A stretch of DNA of 64,000 nucleotides from Odontesthes bonariensis (taxonomy: Eukaryota > Chordata > Actinopteri > Atheriniformes > Atherinopsidae). Below, piece by piece: positions 20,795 through 32,271 of the stretch (within the stretch, counting starts at the first letter, position 1; every line of letters starts with the position of its first letter). The position numbers and the translations under genes were made by a program. The stretch covers positions 35,641,711-35,705,710 of the forward strand of contig NC_134507.1 in NCBI RefSeq assembly GCF_027942865.1. Reading direction: 5' to 3'. A model generated the notes under the pieces. It searched no databases. It was not told where the DNA came from and saw only the letters and a program-made list of their open reading frames with translations.

Positions 20795-20799
20795 AAGGT
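20795..20799. repeat. Target duplication AAGGT, right
   Basis: Matches 14907-14911. Confidence 0.9.
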
Positions 20800-21339
20800 T
20801 AATATATGCATACTTTATATGGGCATATCATTCAGTAATTATGATTAATAATTGTGATTATGATTACTAATATTCCTGGGATGTTTGTGTACTTCATATA
20901 TTCACGCCATTCTTATAAGCTGCACTATGACTAGGCTATGAATGCAGGCATGAATGACGTGAATCTATTGAGGAAATGAAACAGGAAACTTTTCTTTTTT
21001 AAAGCGCTTTTATTGCCACACCACACAATGTACATAGCTTACATTGTAATAAGAACCATATTGATAATAAAGAATTGAAAACTATATACACACACTGCTG
21101 TAGCCTACAATATACACAATAAGCCTAAACGCTGCCGTTTGGAATCCGCATTCTTCGCATTCCTCCGGTCCCTGCAGGGTCTGCGGGAGTTGTCAGACGT
21201 CCTCATCCTGGATCAGAAGCTGGCTTCTGGGAGCTGTTACCAATAAATAATCAAAACATAGTCTATCCTTGCACAGCATATTGACAACTTGTCTATAAAG
21301 TAACGAAAGTCATATTGACAGCGTATATGTTCTTACTCC

Positions 21340-22075
21340 CTTTCACTCTTCTGTGGTGAGACTGTGAGTATTTCGGGTTGGCTTCAAGACGCGCCTGTAG
21401 CACAGCACACAGGTCCGTCACGCAGCTAAAAAAAAAAACAAACAATAGGAATGAATAAAATGACCAGTGCTTAAAAGTGTCAGTGCCAGCCGTGGTAAAA
21501 GTCAGCGCCGCTCACCCTCGATAGTGTCCCCGTCTGCCTCTCTGAAGTTCGGACTGTTTGCCACCGCCTCCTTCAAGCGACTCGTTACATCCATATTGTG
21601 AGGTGACAGTAGCCTGTAAAAACAAAAGGCCTATGGTTAATAAAAAAAAAAACTGCATTGACGTAACGTAACATCGGGTCCAACTCAACTAGATATTGGG
21701 AGAACATTCACTTATTCTTACCCTTGACCTGGATTATAATGCCACGGTGAGTTATGCAGGCGGCGAACTGCTTCCTATAAATTGAAAACACGAAATTCAT
21801 TTTTTTAAATAAAGCAACTCACACTGGTTTTCACGTGATGGACACAATTAAGTTGAGTTTAGCCTAAAGCCACAGTCAATAACCTACTCTTACCGCGATT
21901 TTCGGATTCTGTATCCGCCTTCTCTTGTGCGCTCTTCAACTTCTCTGGAATGTAACTCCAGTGCGTTCTCGACGGCCATCTTGCCTCCAACCTAGCGAAT
22001 CTCTGGTCCATTCCCTCCAGCACCCTCTGGCCACCATACGAGAAATCCCGGTCATAGCATTCAACAGGACTTTCA
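21340..22075 (-). pseudogene. Possible exons of an unrecognised minus-strand gene
   Basis: Four stretches look like exons on the minus strand: about 22066-21893 (after TTGCTTACAG, ending at GTAAGA; an ATG-led reading starts MKVLLNAMTGISRMVARGC), 21775-21724 (EAVRRLHNSPWHYNPGQG, ending at GTAAG), 21612-21515 (after TTTTTACAG; NMDVTSRLKEAVANSPNFRE, ending at GTGAGC) and about 21426-21340 (VTDLCAVLQARLEANPKYSQ). Each has sensible splice signals, but the frames do not all join in one phase, so the gene may be decayed or my boundaries wrong. No domain is recognised. Confidence 0.3.
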
Positions 22076-22562
22076 TTTTATCTGCCTGTAAGCAAGTGAG
22101 TAAGTAAGTTTAATATACAGCACATTTAAAATCAGCGAGAACTGTCCCAAGTGCTGTACAGTGTCAACAAGACTAAAATTAAACAATCAAATGGTCATGT
22201 GCAAGTAGAAAAAAACACACAAACCTGTAGACCCGCAGAGAGTTGCTGGGGAGTTGAAAGCTAGTCGTCTTCCAGCCCATTGTATTCCACAAACCAGGGC
22301 AGTTTTCACAGCACGGGACTCTGTCTGCCTTTCTGTCTGTCTGCCTTTCTGCCGCCAGATCTGCTCCTTAAACTTTTTGTTTACACTGCACGACACAATG
22401 TTTCTCATACGTGATTGAACGAGAGCTTATGCGAGCCGTTAAGCTCCACCAATCATATGCGTATACGTCATTACACGGAATACTCGCGAGACAACCTCCC
22501 GTCCTTTTGCTATTTAATGTTGTCTGACCACAGCTGGCAATTTGCACTGTTTTGACACAAAA

Positions 22563-22640
22563 ATGGACTCTGCAAGGACAAAGAAAAGACCTCGGCGATA
22601 TTGTGACCATTGTGACACCGAATTAAGCCATACACAATAA
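22563..22640 (+). pseudogene. N-terminal piece of a transposon-type zinc-binding protein
   Basis: ATG opens MDSARTKKRPRRYCDHCDTE then LSHTQ and a stop. The basic start followed by YCDHC resembles the first residues of a large repeated fish protein family with a CxxC/HxxxH motif and transposase-like body. Only 25 codons remain. It lies head to head with the exon-like stretches at 21340-22075. Confidence 0.35.
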
Positions 22641-22885
22641 AACACTGAGCGCACTGCACATTATGTATACAGGCCAGATTTCTATATTTTATTTCTATTT
22701 TATTTAAGAAACCTTTTAGAATATTGCTGTAGCATGCTTATTTTATCTTTATCTTATCTTTATTATTATACATTTGGACATCCAGTGCGGGCAATAAAGA
22801 AAATAATTTCTTTGTTCAGGGAAACACGTTTCTAACTGCACATATGACAATAAACCTTTGAATCCTTGAATCCTTGAATTTTGCC
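22640..22885 (+). mobile_element. SINE/LINE 3' tail
   Basis: Ends in TGACAATAAACCTTTGAATCCTTGAATCC, a short TTGAATCC tandem after a ACAATAAA segment, typical of 3' tails of fish LINE/SINE families. No protein remains; the 5' boundary is a guess. Confidence 0.4.
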
Positions 22886-23676
22886 CACAAAAAGCGGTTA
22901 CAAAAGAGGTGTTTGGGAGAAAAAAAACAGATATGCATCACCTGTCACCAGCAGACAGCGTGCACCTCTTCTTTTTCAAGACAACACAGCAACAAACTTG
23001 GCTGGAGTTGGAGGTGATGGTGAACATGTAGAAACAGGGCTGCCCACCCCCCACCTCACCTCACCCCACCCCACTTGAAAATGACTGTGGCAGCTCCTGA
23101 CCTGATCACTTGCATTTACATATTAAAGGCTCTCCTAAGTAGGGGAGGGGATGGGGGCATGGGGGAGCAGTTGCCAGGTCAATTTGCGACAATTTGGGCC
23201 AAGTTTTCACTTTTACCACCGCAAATGCAGGGGCTCAACGTATGCGGACATGTAAGGGGCCACATACACCCACAAATCCCTCTTTTCATGCAGTGCTACT
23301 GGTGTAATGGACCACGATGTTCAGTAGCTGCATTAAACAATTGATACATTTTTATTTTGAAGATATGGTGTGGTAATGTTTGGTGGAATAGATGGCTTTT
23401 CAAGAAAGGTCAGTGTCCCCATGGAGATTAAAGTGTGTGATATAATATTCAATGTAATTTCCTTAAAGCTATACTTACCTTTCTGGCATTTTTACACTTT
23501 TCTTTTGTAATCTTAAAATGCTCCTAATAAGCTTATGGCACACTAAAATGTAAAAGCAATCCACCATATGTTGAAACTCGTCAATATTCAATTCTCATAT
23601 ATTTCTGATAAAAGTCCGACCAATCATTTTATTTGGACCGAATAAAATGATTTGCCGAGCTTCCTGCCTGTCATCC
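22886..23676. other. No gene recognised
   Basis: Includes CCACCCCA low-complexity sequence at 23041-23070 and a 12-bp inverted repeat (23622-23633 with 23641-23652, AATCATTTTATT). No domain-bearing ORF. Confidence 0.4.
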
Positions 23677-23684
23677 GTCCCCAC

Positions 23685-24438
23685 CAGTGATGCGCGGGCT
23701 GACCCAAAGCCAGCGGGCGCCTGCAGGCATCCGCGGTCACCCGCAGTTGCGGGTCATAAAAAAATATTTTTAATGATGTTCGGGTTGCAATCGGTCGGGT
23801 CGTTTTGTCGTTTGAGATAAACATTAAAAAATAACGTGGTAAACGTTTGTAATTCAAACAGTAGACACAATATTCTATTAAATAAATACACTTTATCGGC
23901 TGAATAACTTCCGCAGAGATGACGTACGTGGTCAGAAGTACAGTAGGTATGGAGACGGCAAGAGAGAAGGTCAAGTTGGGAGAGTGGAAGCTCCGCAAAC
24001 ACACACGCAGAAAAAGTAAGGTTTGGGACTCATTCGCCGAGATCATCAAAGATGATGAGCAAAGTGCAGGCTTTGTCATGTGCACCTCCTGTGAAGTTGC
24101 CTATAGCAAATTGTTGTGGGAAGGCTACCTCTATTTTTAGATGCTGAGTGCTAATTTAACTTGAATGCTGAAGCAGGGAAAGTTTGTCAACATAAACTTA
24201 CAAGCAATGCCATCTTACAATTTTAACACCTTAAAAATGAATGCAGGTAGGCTATATGAGGTCCGTTGTGCGTTGCCAATGACACTAGGATGTTCATTAA
24301 GACCATTGGCCACTTTTTTTAAAAGCGGGTCGGGTCAACATTTTTTCAGAAATATTTCTTGCGGTCTGAGTTAACGGGCGGGTTAGTGGAAAAAGCGGTT
24401 GGTTGCGGGATGTTTTTTCGTCGACCCGCGCGTCACTG
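23685..24438 (+). mobile_element. hAT-type non-autonomous transposon with BED finger
   Basis: Inverted ends CAGTGATGCGCGGGCTGAC and, at the right in reverse complement, CAGTGACGCGCGGGTCGAC. Exact 8-bp target duplication GTCCCCAC at 23677-23684 and 24439-24446. Inside, on the plus strand, SKVWDSFAEIIKDDEQSAGF then VMCTSCEVAYS is the first half of a BED zinc finger (aromatic pair plus CxxC). The transposase core is missing. The perfect target duplication suggests fairly recent movement by a helper element. Confidence 0.9.
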
Positions 24439-24783
24439 GTCCCCACCTCCCTCCCCGTTTCACTCCCTCTGCTCATGGTGTGTTCAAGTTGTACTCGGGA
24501 GTCGGGTACACGTAAACTACAAAGCAGGCCGTGCTAACATTAGCCTGGTAGATCACAAGTTGTTTATATTCGGACAAGGCGAGCGCAAGAATAGCTTTGG
24601 TGGACGCGGTAACTGGAACGCTGATAACTCGGCTGTGACGTCATTCCCAGCTTCCCAACATTTCATTCATTTATTGTTTTTATAAATTATTGTATTTAAT
24701 GTTTAATAATGTATTTCTGTGGTGTTTATGTTTTCCAAATCCTCACAAAGATCATGTACCTATATGCTGCCAATAACAATAAG

Positions 24784-25542
24784 CATACATGTATAAAGTA
24801 CTAGTGATTCAGACTTGAGTAGAAGTACATGTACTCTATCAAAAAAGTGACTTGAGTAGAAGTAGAAGTGCTCTTTAAAAACCGTACTTAAGTGGAAGTA
24901 CTAAAGTCTTAAACATGTTTTGTATTTAAATATTGCAAGTAGTTTATTTTTAAAATTACTTCTCAAGTACTGAAAGTAAAAGTATTGTGTAGTGTAGTTA
25001 TTAAAGAAATCAGTCGAAAGTTTGAAAATCAAATTGTTTATATTATTCAAAATGTTTGGCTGTAACAGCAGTACAGCGGAATGTACAAGAGCACCTTGAA
25101 ACACTGGGCTTAACTCTTTGTGAACAAACAGATCAAGCATGTCCCCTCTCCATTTAAAGCATCCCTCCCCTCTCTTTCCTGCTTGTGCTTTTTTTTTTCT
25201 ACAACTTTTCCCCTTCTTAAACTGTGTGCATGCTTGTGTGTCTCTCTGTGTGTGTTTTTATATGTATGTTTGCGTGTTTGTATGCGTGTGGGTGTGTTTG
25301 TGCATGAATGTGTGTACGTTTTTATGTGTGTGTGTGTGTTTGTGTGTGTGTTTATAATAACGAGTAACGATGCAGCACATAAAAAATGTATCGGAGTAAA
25401 AGTACTAAACTCATTGAAAATATGTACTGAAGTAAAAGTGGAAGTAGGAGAAAAAAATAATACTCCAGTAGAGTACAGATACAGCATTTTAGTACTTAAG
25501 TAGAGTAGTGAAGTAGTTCTACTTCGTTACTATACATCTCTG
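24784..25542. mobile_element. hAT-type MITE rich in AAGTAC/GAGTAG motifs
   Basis: Exact 8-bp target duplication ACAATAAG at 24776-24783 and 25543-25550. Terminal repeats CATACATGTATA and, reversed, CAGAGATGTATA. The arms are full of AAGTAGAAGTAC-like motifs in opposite senses. The middle holds an imperfect TG microsatellite (about 25225-25352), which creates open frames on both strands without coding meaning. No transposase. Confidence 0.8.
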
Positions 25543-25550
25543 ACAATAAG

Positions 25551-26118
25551 GCATCAACAACCCAAGATTTCTTCCTTCAGGCTATAGAGACACATGGTTT
25601 TCCATCCAGGTAACATGCTATGTCTTGTTTTCAGGTTGCTCTTTATGTTTACATTAGATTTTTTGAACATTTTAAAAGAAATGTAAAGTTGCCTTTACAA
25701 AATTGTTGACCCACTGACATAATCACAATATTATATGTATGTTTTTACAGTGATCTGCTATTCAAGGATGTTTCAGTCTTATAAAATAAGCATCTTTATG
25801 TATTAATAAAATCTTTTACAACTAGTGTCCCCTCCAGGAGGCTCTCGCTCTCTTCCCCCCCCCCCCCTCTCCCCAGTCAGGCCATCCTCCATGATAGGAT
25901 AGAGAGGACAGCTGATTTTCCTTTGTCTGCCTTTTGTGTTGAAGGAGTGACACAGTTTTGTCAACTACTAAATTAAGTCTTTATTCCGTCATTGTTTGAA
26001 GTCAACCACGGAGAATATTTCTGTTTATGCAAATGAATTCAAACCTTTTGTTGAACCTGGAAACATCTCTGCAAGTGCTCATTATTTAGTGAGTTGTAGA
26101 CTTCCTCCTCAGAAGACT
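25551..26118. other. No gene; C-run
   Basis: Contains a run of about 14 C at 25855-25868 and AT-rich sequence. No gene recognised. Confidence 0.5.
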
Positions 26119-26765
26119 ACCCAGATAGCAAATAGTCATTGAAACGATGTTAAATCAACATCCCGCTGTCAACAATAAACCCATTGAATCAACGTCGAAC
26201 TCTGATGTTGATTCAACAACATTTTGCTCCCTCCATTATCATTGAAACAACATTGAAATCATACCTAGAGATCAACAGGATTTCACTGATATTTTGATTA
26301 CAATGGATATTGAAACAATGTTGACATCCCAGCACATCAACAAAACTTCAATGGTATTTTAGTAACCTATGCCTATACCACAGGTTTAATCTAAAAAGGT
26401 CTAAATTAATATATTAAAAACATTATTATTAGACTATTAACATTAATATCTTGTAAAGCGACCTTGAGTACCATGAAAGGCGCTATATAAAACAAATTTA
26501 TTATTATTAATCCTGCTATCTACAGCCTGGATGGGCTTGAGCAAAATATAGAAACTACAGCAGACTAAGCCTGTAGGCTATATCGCCTAGCACAAATAAC
26601 ACCCCATCCATTTTTTTAAACACTCAAACAATTGTTTTTATTGCATTTTTCTTTTAATGCGCGAGGCTCTCTCCTGCAGTGGCCGTCGTCCAGACCCCCC
26701 CGCCCGGTCTGGAGCGTAGCGCAGCCACTTCTGCACAGCTTGTGCGAATTCATGTATTTGCAGTA

Positions 26766-27527
26766 CAGTGAACCCTCGCTATAACGCGGTTCATCTTTCA
26801 CGGTCTCACTGCTTCACGGATTTGCATCGTGCATTGTGTTCTGCATTCTGATTGGCTAAACAGTCTCTCGCTTCTTCTCTACCTGTGTGTCAATAACGTT
26901 GCGGTTTAATATGTACACGTACACGTTCATTACAGTTCTCAAACATAATCGATGGTGGCATGTCGGTATATATAAATCTTTTTGCCCTGAAGAAAAAAGA
27001 GCGACAACAACTACCGATAACGATGTTCTTCTCTCGAAAAAACACACCTGCACCGCGGGCTTTAGAAGAAAAAAACGCTACAGAGCGGGGTCAGGATGCA
27101 GCGGCTCAGTCAGAAGAGCAGTGAAATACACGTGAGACACTATTTGTCCCACTGTACTTTGTATTTTTTTTCAAAATCATTTTTCATTTTCTCCCGTTCT
27201 AATCCAATGACTCGGGTCGCGGTGAGGCGGCGCTGATCTCCGCAATTTGAAGCCTTCAGTTCCTATTGATGATGAAAATGATTATTTTACAGTAGGCTAC
27301 AGTATAGTTATTTGTAAAAAAACAACAAAAAAAACGTTTATACAGTACTTTTATTTGTTAAACAAATGCTTGGGCCTGTAAAAAGGTTTTGTTATTTGGT
27401 TTCATTGCATTATGCAGTATTTCATTGTATAAAAATTGTAAAAAAAATAAAGGTTTCTACTTCACGGATTTCGCCTATCACGGGTTCTTTTTGGAACGTA
27501 ACCCCTGCGAAAAATGAGGGTTCACTG
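26766..27527. mobile_element. Tigger/pogo-like MITE (nested)
   Basis: Ends CAGTGAACCCTCGCTATAAC and, reversed, CAGTGAACCCTCATTTTTCG, each flanked by TA (26764-26765, 27528-27529). CAGTGAACCCTCG and a TA target are typical of pogo/Tigger members of Tc1/mariner. The interior has no intact transposase. It sits inside the larger element at 26119-28719 and is therefore younger. Confidence 0.8.
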
Positions 27528-28362
27528 TACTCAGTCGTTGAGTCAGGGCATCTAAAATAAAAAAAAAAAAAAGCAAAAAATACATTTCAGTTTAGCATAG
27601 CAGACTTCTGCCTGTGAAGGATATAAGCATATAGGCCATGTAGACAGAAACATTATGTGTGTGTGGTAGCTATCTTTCCCTCAAACATAGACATAGAATA
27701 TCCTATCCATATTTTAAGATGAAGCTTATTAAACTGAGGACTTGCTTACTTGACGATGTGGATTAATGATCTGAAAAAAGAGAAAAAGTAAATCACAGTG
27801 TCAGTAAACAGCAATTTAATTCTGAAATAATAAACCACTAATTAATAAAAAAACGACGAGAAGATAGTGACAGCCACTATCCAGGCATCACGCAAGCTGA
27901 CGTGTTGCTAGCGCATGCTAACTTATTCATCCAGACAACGTTGAATTCACGTCAATCTTCTGATAGTTGTGTAGCCTATTCAATCGTTTTTTTAGACACC
28001 TTGCCTCTTTGATCGCTGATCCTAGCTAAAGGTAGGGCAAGGATATGCAGATATACTGTAACACCCCTTGCTGGGAAATAAACCGGTGAATAAAGCATTG
28101 CTAGCTAACTGACTATTTCTTCAGGGTGTTTATGAAGCCTGCAGTTAACTTGCTTTTGACAACTTGCAGTGTTGTTGATCGGAGGAATTCTGCTTGATTT
28201 ATAACAGAATGCTATGACAGTATCTAGCCTATGCACCATGTAAACTATACATTTAACTGTGTAGTGCAGTTCAGCATTCAAAAGATTAAATCAAAGTGCT
28301 TTCTTACCTGAAATTGATTCCGAAAATAATGAGATGGGGTGCAGTACCGCCGGTCTACCACA

Positions 28363-28500
28363 TGATGGTCTCCCGGTCAACTATAAATCCATGACTTTTC
28401 GATCATCTTTCCCGGTCAACTATAAGTCGATGGCTTTTCGACATTTCCTGATTTCCCGATCAACTCAAAATCAATGACTTTTCAACATTACTATTATCAC
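28363..28500. repeat. Three tandem ~45-bp subterminal units
   Basis: Units start CCCGGTCAACTATAAATCCA, CCCGGTCAACTATAAGTCGA and CCCGATCAACTCAAAATCAA, each ending in a GACTTTTCGA-like segment. Such iterons near an end are often transposase-binding sites. Confidence 0.6.
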
Positions 28501-28719
28501 CCAGTAAACCAAATATCAATGATGCATCAATCATACTAAGGATAACTATGTATCAATGTTGTTTCAATATCACTGAGGTCAACATTATGTTGTCTCGGGT
28601 TTTCATCAGTTTGCCAATAGTGATTCAACATTTATTTTGCATCAAGATTTCAATGTCAACCATTCTGATGATTCAGATGGAAAAACAATATCATTTCAAT
28701 GTCAGCTTGCTATCTGGGT

Positions 28720-30335
28720 TATCAATTTATGGTCAGACTATGTGCATACAATGTGTAATTAACACAAGTGTAGTGCAATTTGGGCAATAACTCAAACATA
28801 GTGCTATAACTTATTTTATTTAACTCTCTTTACTTTGTATATCTTGTATAGCCTATATTCTTATTTACACTTTGTTTTAGATTAGTCTATATTAATTATA
28901 TATTATATTAATTATTCTATATTATACTGTAATTTAGATTTACAGAGATCATATGTGTGTGTTTGGAGCTTCTGGGGACTTGAATTTCCCTGAGGGAGTC
29001 ATCCCAAGGGATAAATAAAGTTGAGTCATGGGGCAAATAAACGTGAAATATTTACTTTTTATTAAAAAAAATATATGGACTTCGTCTGTAGTGTGATAAT
29101 TAGCTTACTACTTTGATGTTCATAATAACCTAAACATTTGAGAATTAAGCAAGTTATGTCTTGAACGTTTGAATGTTTCACCATCAACACAATGTTGTCA
29201 GTGGTAAGATGGCGGCCATCTGCAGACGTTCCACTCCGTTGCCCAGCAACGCGGACGAGACATCTAGCCATTCTATACCTATGAAAATAGCAACAGAAAG
29301 CTACAAGCAGGTGAGTCCAGAAAAAGGATGAATTTAGTGGTTAGACGTTAGAAGAAAGGTCTTCAAATTGCTCTGTGTCATTGGTTTGATTCCAGCTCCT
29401 GGACACGGGCAGTCAGAACATGCAGCAGAGAGTAAAAAGTTCAAAAAACCTAGCTGCTATTCGCAGTTAGCACGTCCCGCTAATGCTAATGCTAACGATC
29501 GTTACCGTTAACCGCCAAATAAGATGGAGCTTTATCCTTTTAGCTGTGTGTGAAACATACTTCTGGGCTCTTTTCTTCCTCTTTTCTAACCTTTTGGGGC
29601 AGTTTTTGACCATCCTGTCACATTTTCCACTAAAGCTGCAGTTTTCTTAACTTCTTTCTGTAGTTTTGCTGAAATCTTTTGTGATTTAAAAAGTTTGATG
29701 ATCAATGTGAAATGTAGAATGGTTCTTTCCAGACTTATCTGAGTATCATTTGGCTTTTGGATAGAAGTGTGCAGCGATGTGTTTGATGTGTTTAACGTAC
29801 ACAATATGCCATATTTCATGATTAGATCTTAAAATGACTTAATTATGGTCAATATAAATACTTTAATTACATTCAGAGTTTAAGTTGTGTGAAGAGGAGT
29901 CATAGCATTATTATAAAGACTTGTGGGTGATCCAGGAAAGTGTCACAGGAGCAGTAGAAATCCAGTTCTCCTCAGTATCAGTGTGTGATTTCTCACATTT
30001 ACACTCAGAAGCCCATTAAAAGACAGTCTGGCTGTCCTCTTCAGACGTGTCTCATGAAAGCTTCATTATTCAGTTTCCTTTACATATCCAATATTTTCTT
30101 TTATCCACGAATCAACAAGGACTGAGCACATGATAAAAAGGTTCTGGAAATGAGAACAGGTTTAGAAACGGAGAGAATCTGAACCTCAGTCTTTGGGATG
30201 ATATTGGGACCCTTTCCTCAAACAGGATCATTGTGTTAATGTAGTAAAATGTTTTAAGTTGATGGTGTTCCACTGACTCAGATGAGATTTATGGGATATT
30301 GCACACAGTGGGTGTCAGTTTACAGAGTATATTAT
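28720..30335. other. LINE/SINE-type tail and unassigned sequence
   Basis: 28960-29030 ends with CCAAGGGATAAATAAAGTT, a common 3' tail of fish LINE/SINE families. 29180-29330 is a CpG-richer block (GATGGCGGCCATC, GCAACGCGGACGAG) that could be a promoter or 5' exon, with CAGCAG/GTGAG-like junctions, but no supported ORF follows. The rest shows nothing I can assign. Confidence 0.35.
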
Positions 30336-31521
30336 TAGAGGTGCACCGAATATTCGGCAACCGAAAATATTCGGCAACCGAAAATATTCGGCCGAAAACG
30401 CAAAAAAAAACACATTCGGCTTTCGGCCGAAAGCCAAATGAGTGGCCGAATTGGAGGCCGAATAGTGGTTACGCAAAATTATCCACTTCCAGACGGCGGA
30501 GTCGACAGAACCAAACTCATCTGTAAACTCTGCCAATATGCCGCCCATTGATTCAATGCGAGACTCCGGTTCTTTTCACAAACGCCACATCAACACCGTA
30601 GAACTAAATGTTCGAGTAAACAAAATAAAAGACAACATTAGTTGTTGTAATCATTAAAGAAATAGCATTCTTAGCATTGTCGCTGGTACCAATAAATAAT
30701 CAAAGTAATACTGGCCACTTTAGTCTGCTTCTCAACCAACGGCAGAGTCATTCCCCAGAGGCAATCTGCGGGGTCAGAACTAGGATTCTTTAACTTACAC
30801 TTCTCCTATGCATCACATTCACACAGTTACAGCAAACACCACGAAGTATGGAGTGATGAAATAAAAATAAACTAGCAGGTAACATCACGCTACAGGTGCT
30901 CCTCGGTCTCTGTGTGACGCTAACGGAGCTAACCGGCGCTACTTCCTGTTTTACTTGTTTCAACATAAAAGCATGTATTTCAAAATACATTTTTAAAAAA
31001 CTCCTGCATTTACAGCCAAGTTGAATTGTCTTCTCACCGTAGTAGTTTCAGTCTAAAATATCACTAAAAGGCAAAACACACAAACTACAAAAAATGCCGC
31101 CACTGTTCCTGAAGGAGCAGGCTACCTAGACTCTATGCCAAAAAGGACACTCAGATAATTTGTTATATTGCATGTTTTTACATTTTTGTGTTGGAACGCG
31201 TTTATAATATGTTGTATTTTTTGTTGTTGTATGAAATGAATGAAAAAAAACCCAGAATGAATTGAAAATGGGAATTAATTAAACTTATCTCTAGTTACTA
31301 GTAATAACTTTTGAAGATTTCAAATAAACATTTATTTTCTTTGAAAAACATGTCTAAACATTTATTGTAAGGTGTAGATTTAAGCAATATTTAAAAATGG
31401 TGAAAAATCTAACTTTTGTTAACTTAACTGAACTGTAATATTCGGTTTCGGTATTCGGCCAAGTGATTAATTATTATTCGTTTCGGTTTCGGCCACAAAT
31501 TTTCATTTCGGTGCACCTCTA
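30336..31521 (+). mobile_element. hAT-type non-autonomous transposon (TTCGGC-rich ends)
   Basis: Ends TAGAGGTGCACCGAATATTC and, reversed, TAGAGGTGCACCGAAATGAA. Exact 8-bp target duplication TATATTAT at 30328-30335 and 31522-31529. Both arms carry many TTCGGCCGAAA-type motifs. Near 30480-30545, on the plus strand, GVDRTKLICKLCQ recalls the start of a BED finger. The transposase body is missing. Confidence 0.88.
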
Positions 31522-31797
31522 TATATTATTACATTTTTTTCTGAATTTGATCAAAAAGCTACAAATATTTTGAACTGTGACCTTAGTGGGTCTTTAAAGA
31601 AGCATCTTAAAGTTAACAGGGATTTAAATAAAAACCAAAATAATGAGTTTAATGGAATGTAACTGGATGGTTAAAAACTGTGCAGAAAGGTTATCAAGAG
31701 AAGAAGAAAAGTGGGTGTGGTTTAACACGCTGCACGCCACAGCTGGATTTTATCGTATGGGCTGACTGTTGCAGAGTCCATCAGTCGGAGAACCAGA

Positions 31798-32210
31798 ATG
31801 GAGCAGCAGAACCAGGAGCAGAACCAGGAGCTGATGCAGAACAAGGAGCAGAACCAGGAGCAGAACCAGGAGCAGAACCAGGAGCAGAACCAGGAGCAGA
31901 ACCAAGAGCTGAAGCAGGAGTTGAAGCAGGAGCAGAACCAGGAGCAGAAGCAGGAGCAGAACCAGGAGGACTACCAGGAGCTGATGCAGGAGCAGAACCA
32001 GGAGGACTACCAGGAGCTGATGCAGGAGCAGAAGCAGGAGCTGAAGCAGGAGCAGAACCAGGAGCAGATGCAGGAGCAGAACCAGGAGCAGAACCAGGAG
32101 CAGAACCAGGAGCTGTACCAGGAGCTGATGCAGAACCAGGAGCAGAACCAGGAGCAGAACCCCTCCACCAGGAACAGAGCCGGCTCATCCTCTGGGTCCG
32201 CCAGGCCACA
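31798..32210 (+). CDS. Possible coding exon of Gln/Glu/Asn-rich repeats
   Basis: ATG at 31798 opens a run of NQEQ/KQEL units about 120 residues long, followed by non-repetitive NPSTRNRAGSSSGSARPQ and a possible donor CAG/GTCAGTG at 32210. The DNA is a 12-bp minisatellite with period divisible by three, so every frame stays open and the ORF itself is weak evidence. Features favouring coding: an ATG right before the array, in-frame unique sequence after it, and a plausible donor. Against: no homologous domain and no second exon found. A low-complexity coiled or disordered segment would be predicted. Confidence 0.3.
31801..32160. repeat. 12-bp minisatellite (AACCAGGAGCAG)
   Basis: About 30 units of AACCAGGAGCAG with variants such as AAGCAGGAGCTG and TACCAGGAGCTG. 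Purine-biased on the plus strand. Confidence 0.9.
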
Positions 32211-32271
32211 GGTCAGTGTGGAGGACGTTTTTATTTTATTTCTTATTTATTTGGTTAGGACCAGTGGCGGC

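Larger units (their letters stand above)
26119..28719. mobile_element. DNA transposon with ACCCAGATAGCAA ends and subterminal repeats
   Basis: ACCCAGATAGCAA at 26119 is answered by TTGCTATCTGGGT ending at 28719. The arms are filled with degenerate copies of ATTGAAACAACATTGA-like motifs (26135-26360 and 28490-28700), plus three ordered copies of a roughly 45-bp unit beginning CCCGGTCAACTATAA at 28363-28500. No transposase ORF is found, and flanks give no clear target duplication, so the superfamily is open. A Tigger-like MITE lies within it (26766-27527). Confidence 0.6.

Noticed and set aside
25110-25503. Cysteine/valine-rich and histidine/threonine-rich ORFs on both strands
   Set aside because: Translation of a TG microsatellite inside a hAT MITE.
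29062-29271. Minus-strand ORF starting MARCLVRVAGQRSG
   Set aside because: Short, no domain; the CpG-rich block under it may be a promoter but coding is unsupported.
31781-32209. Minus-strand Ala/Pro/Ser-rich ORF over the minisatellite
   Set aside because: Consequence of a 12-bp period; no start context, splice sites or unique sequence in frame.
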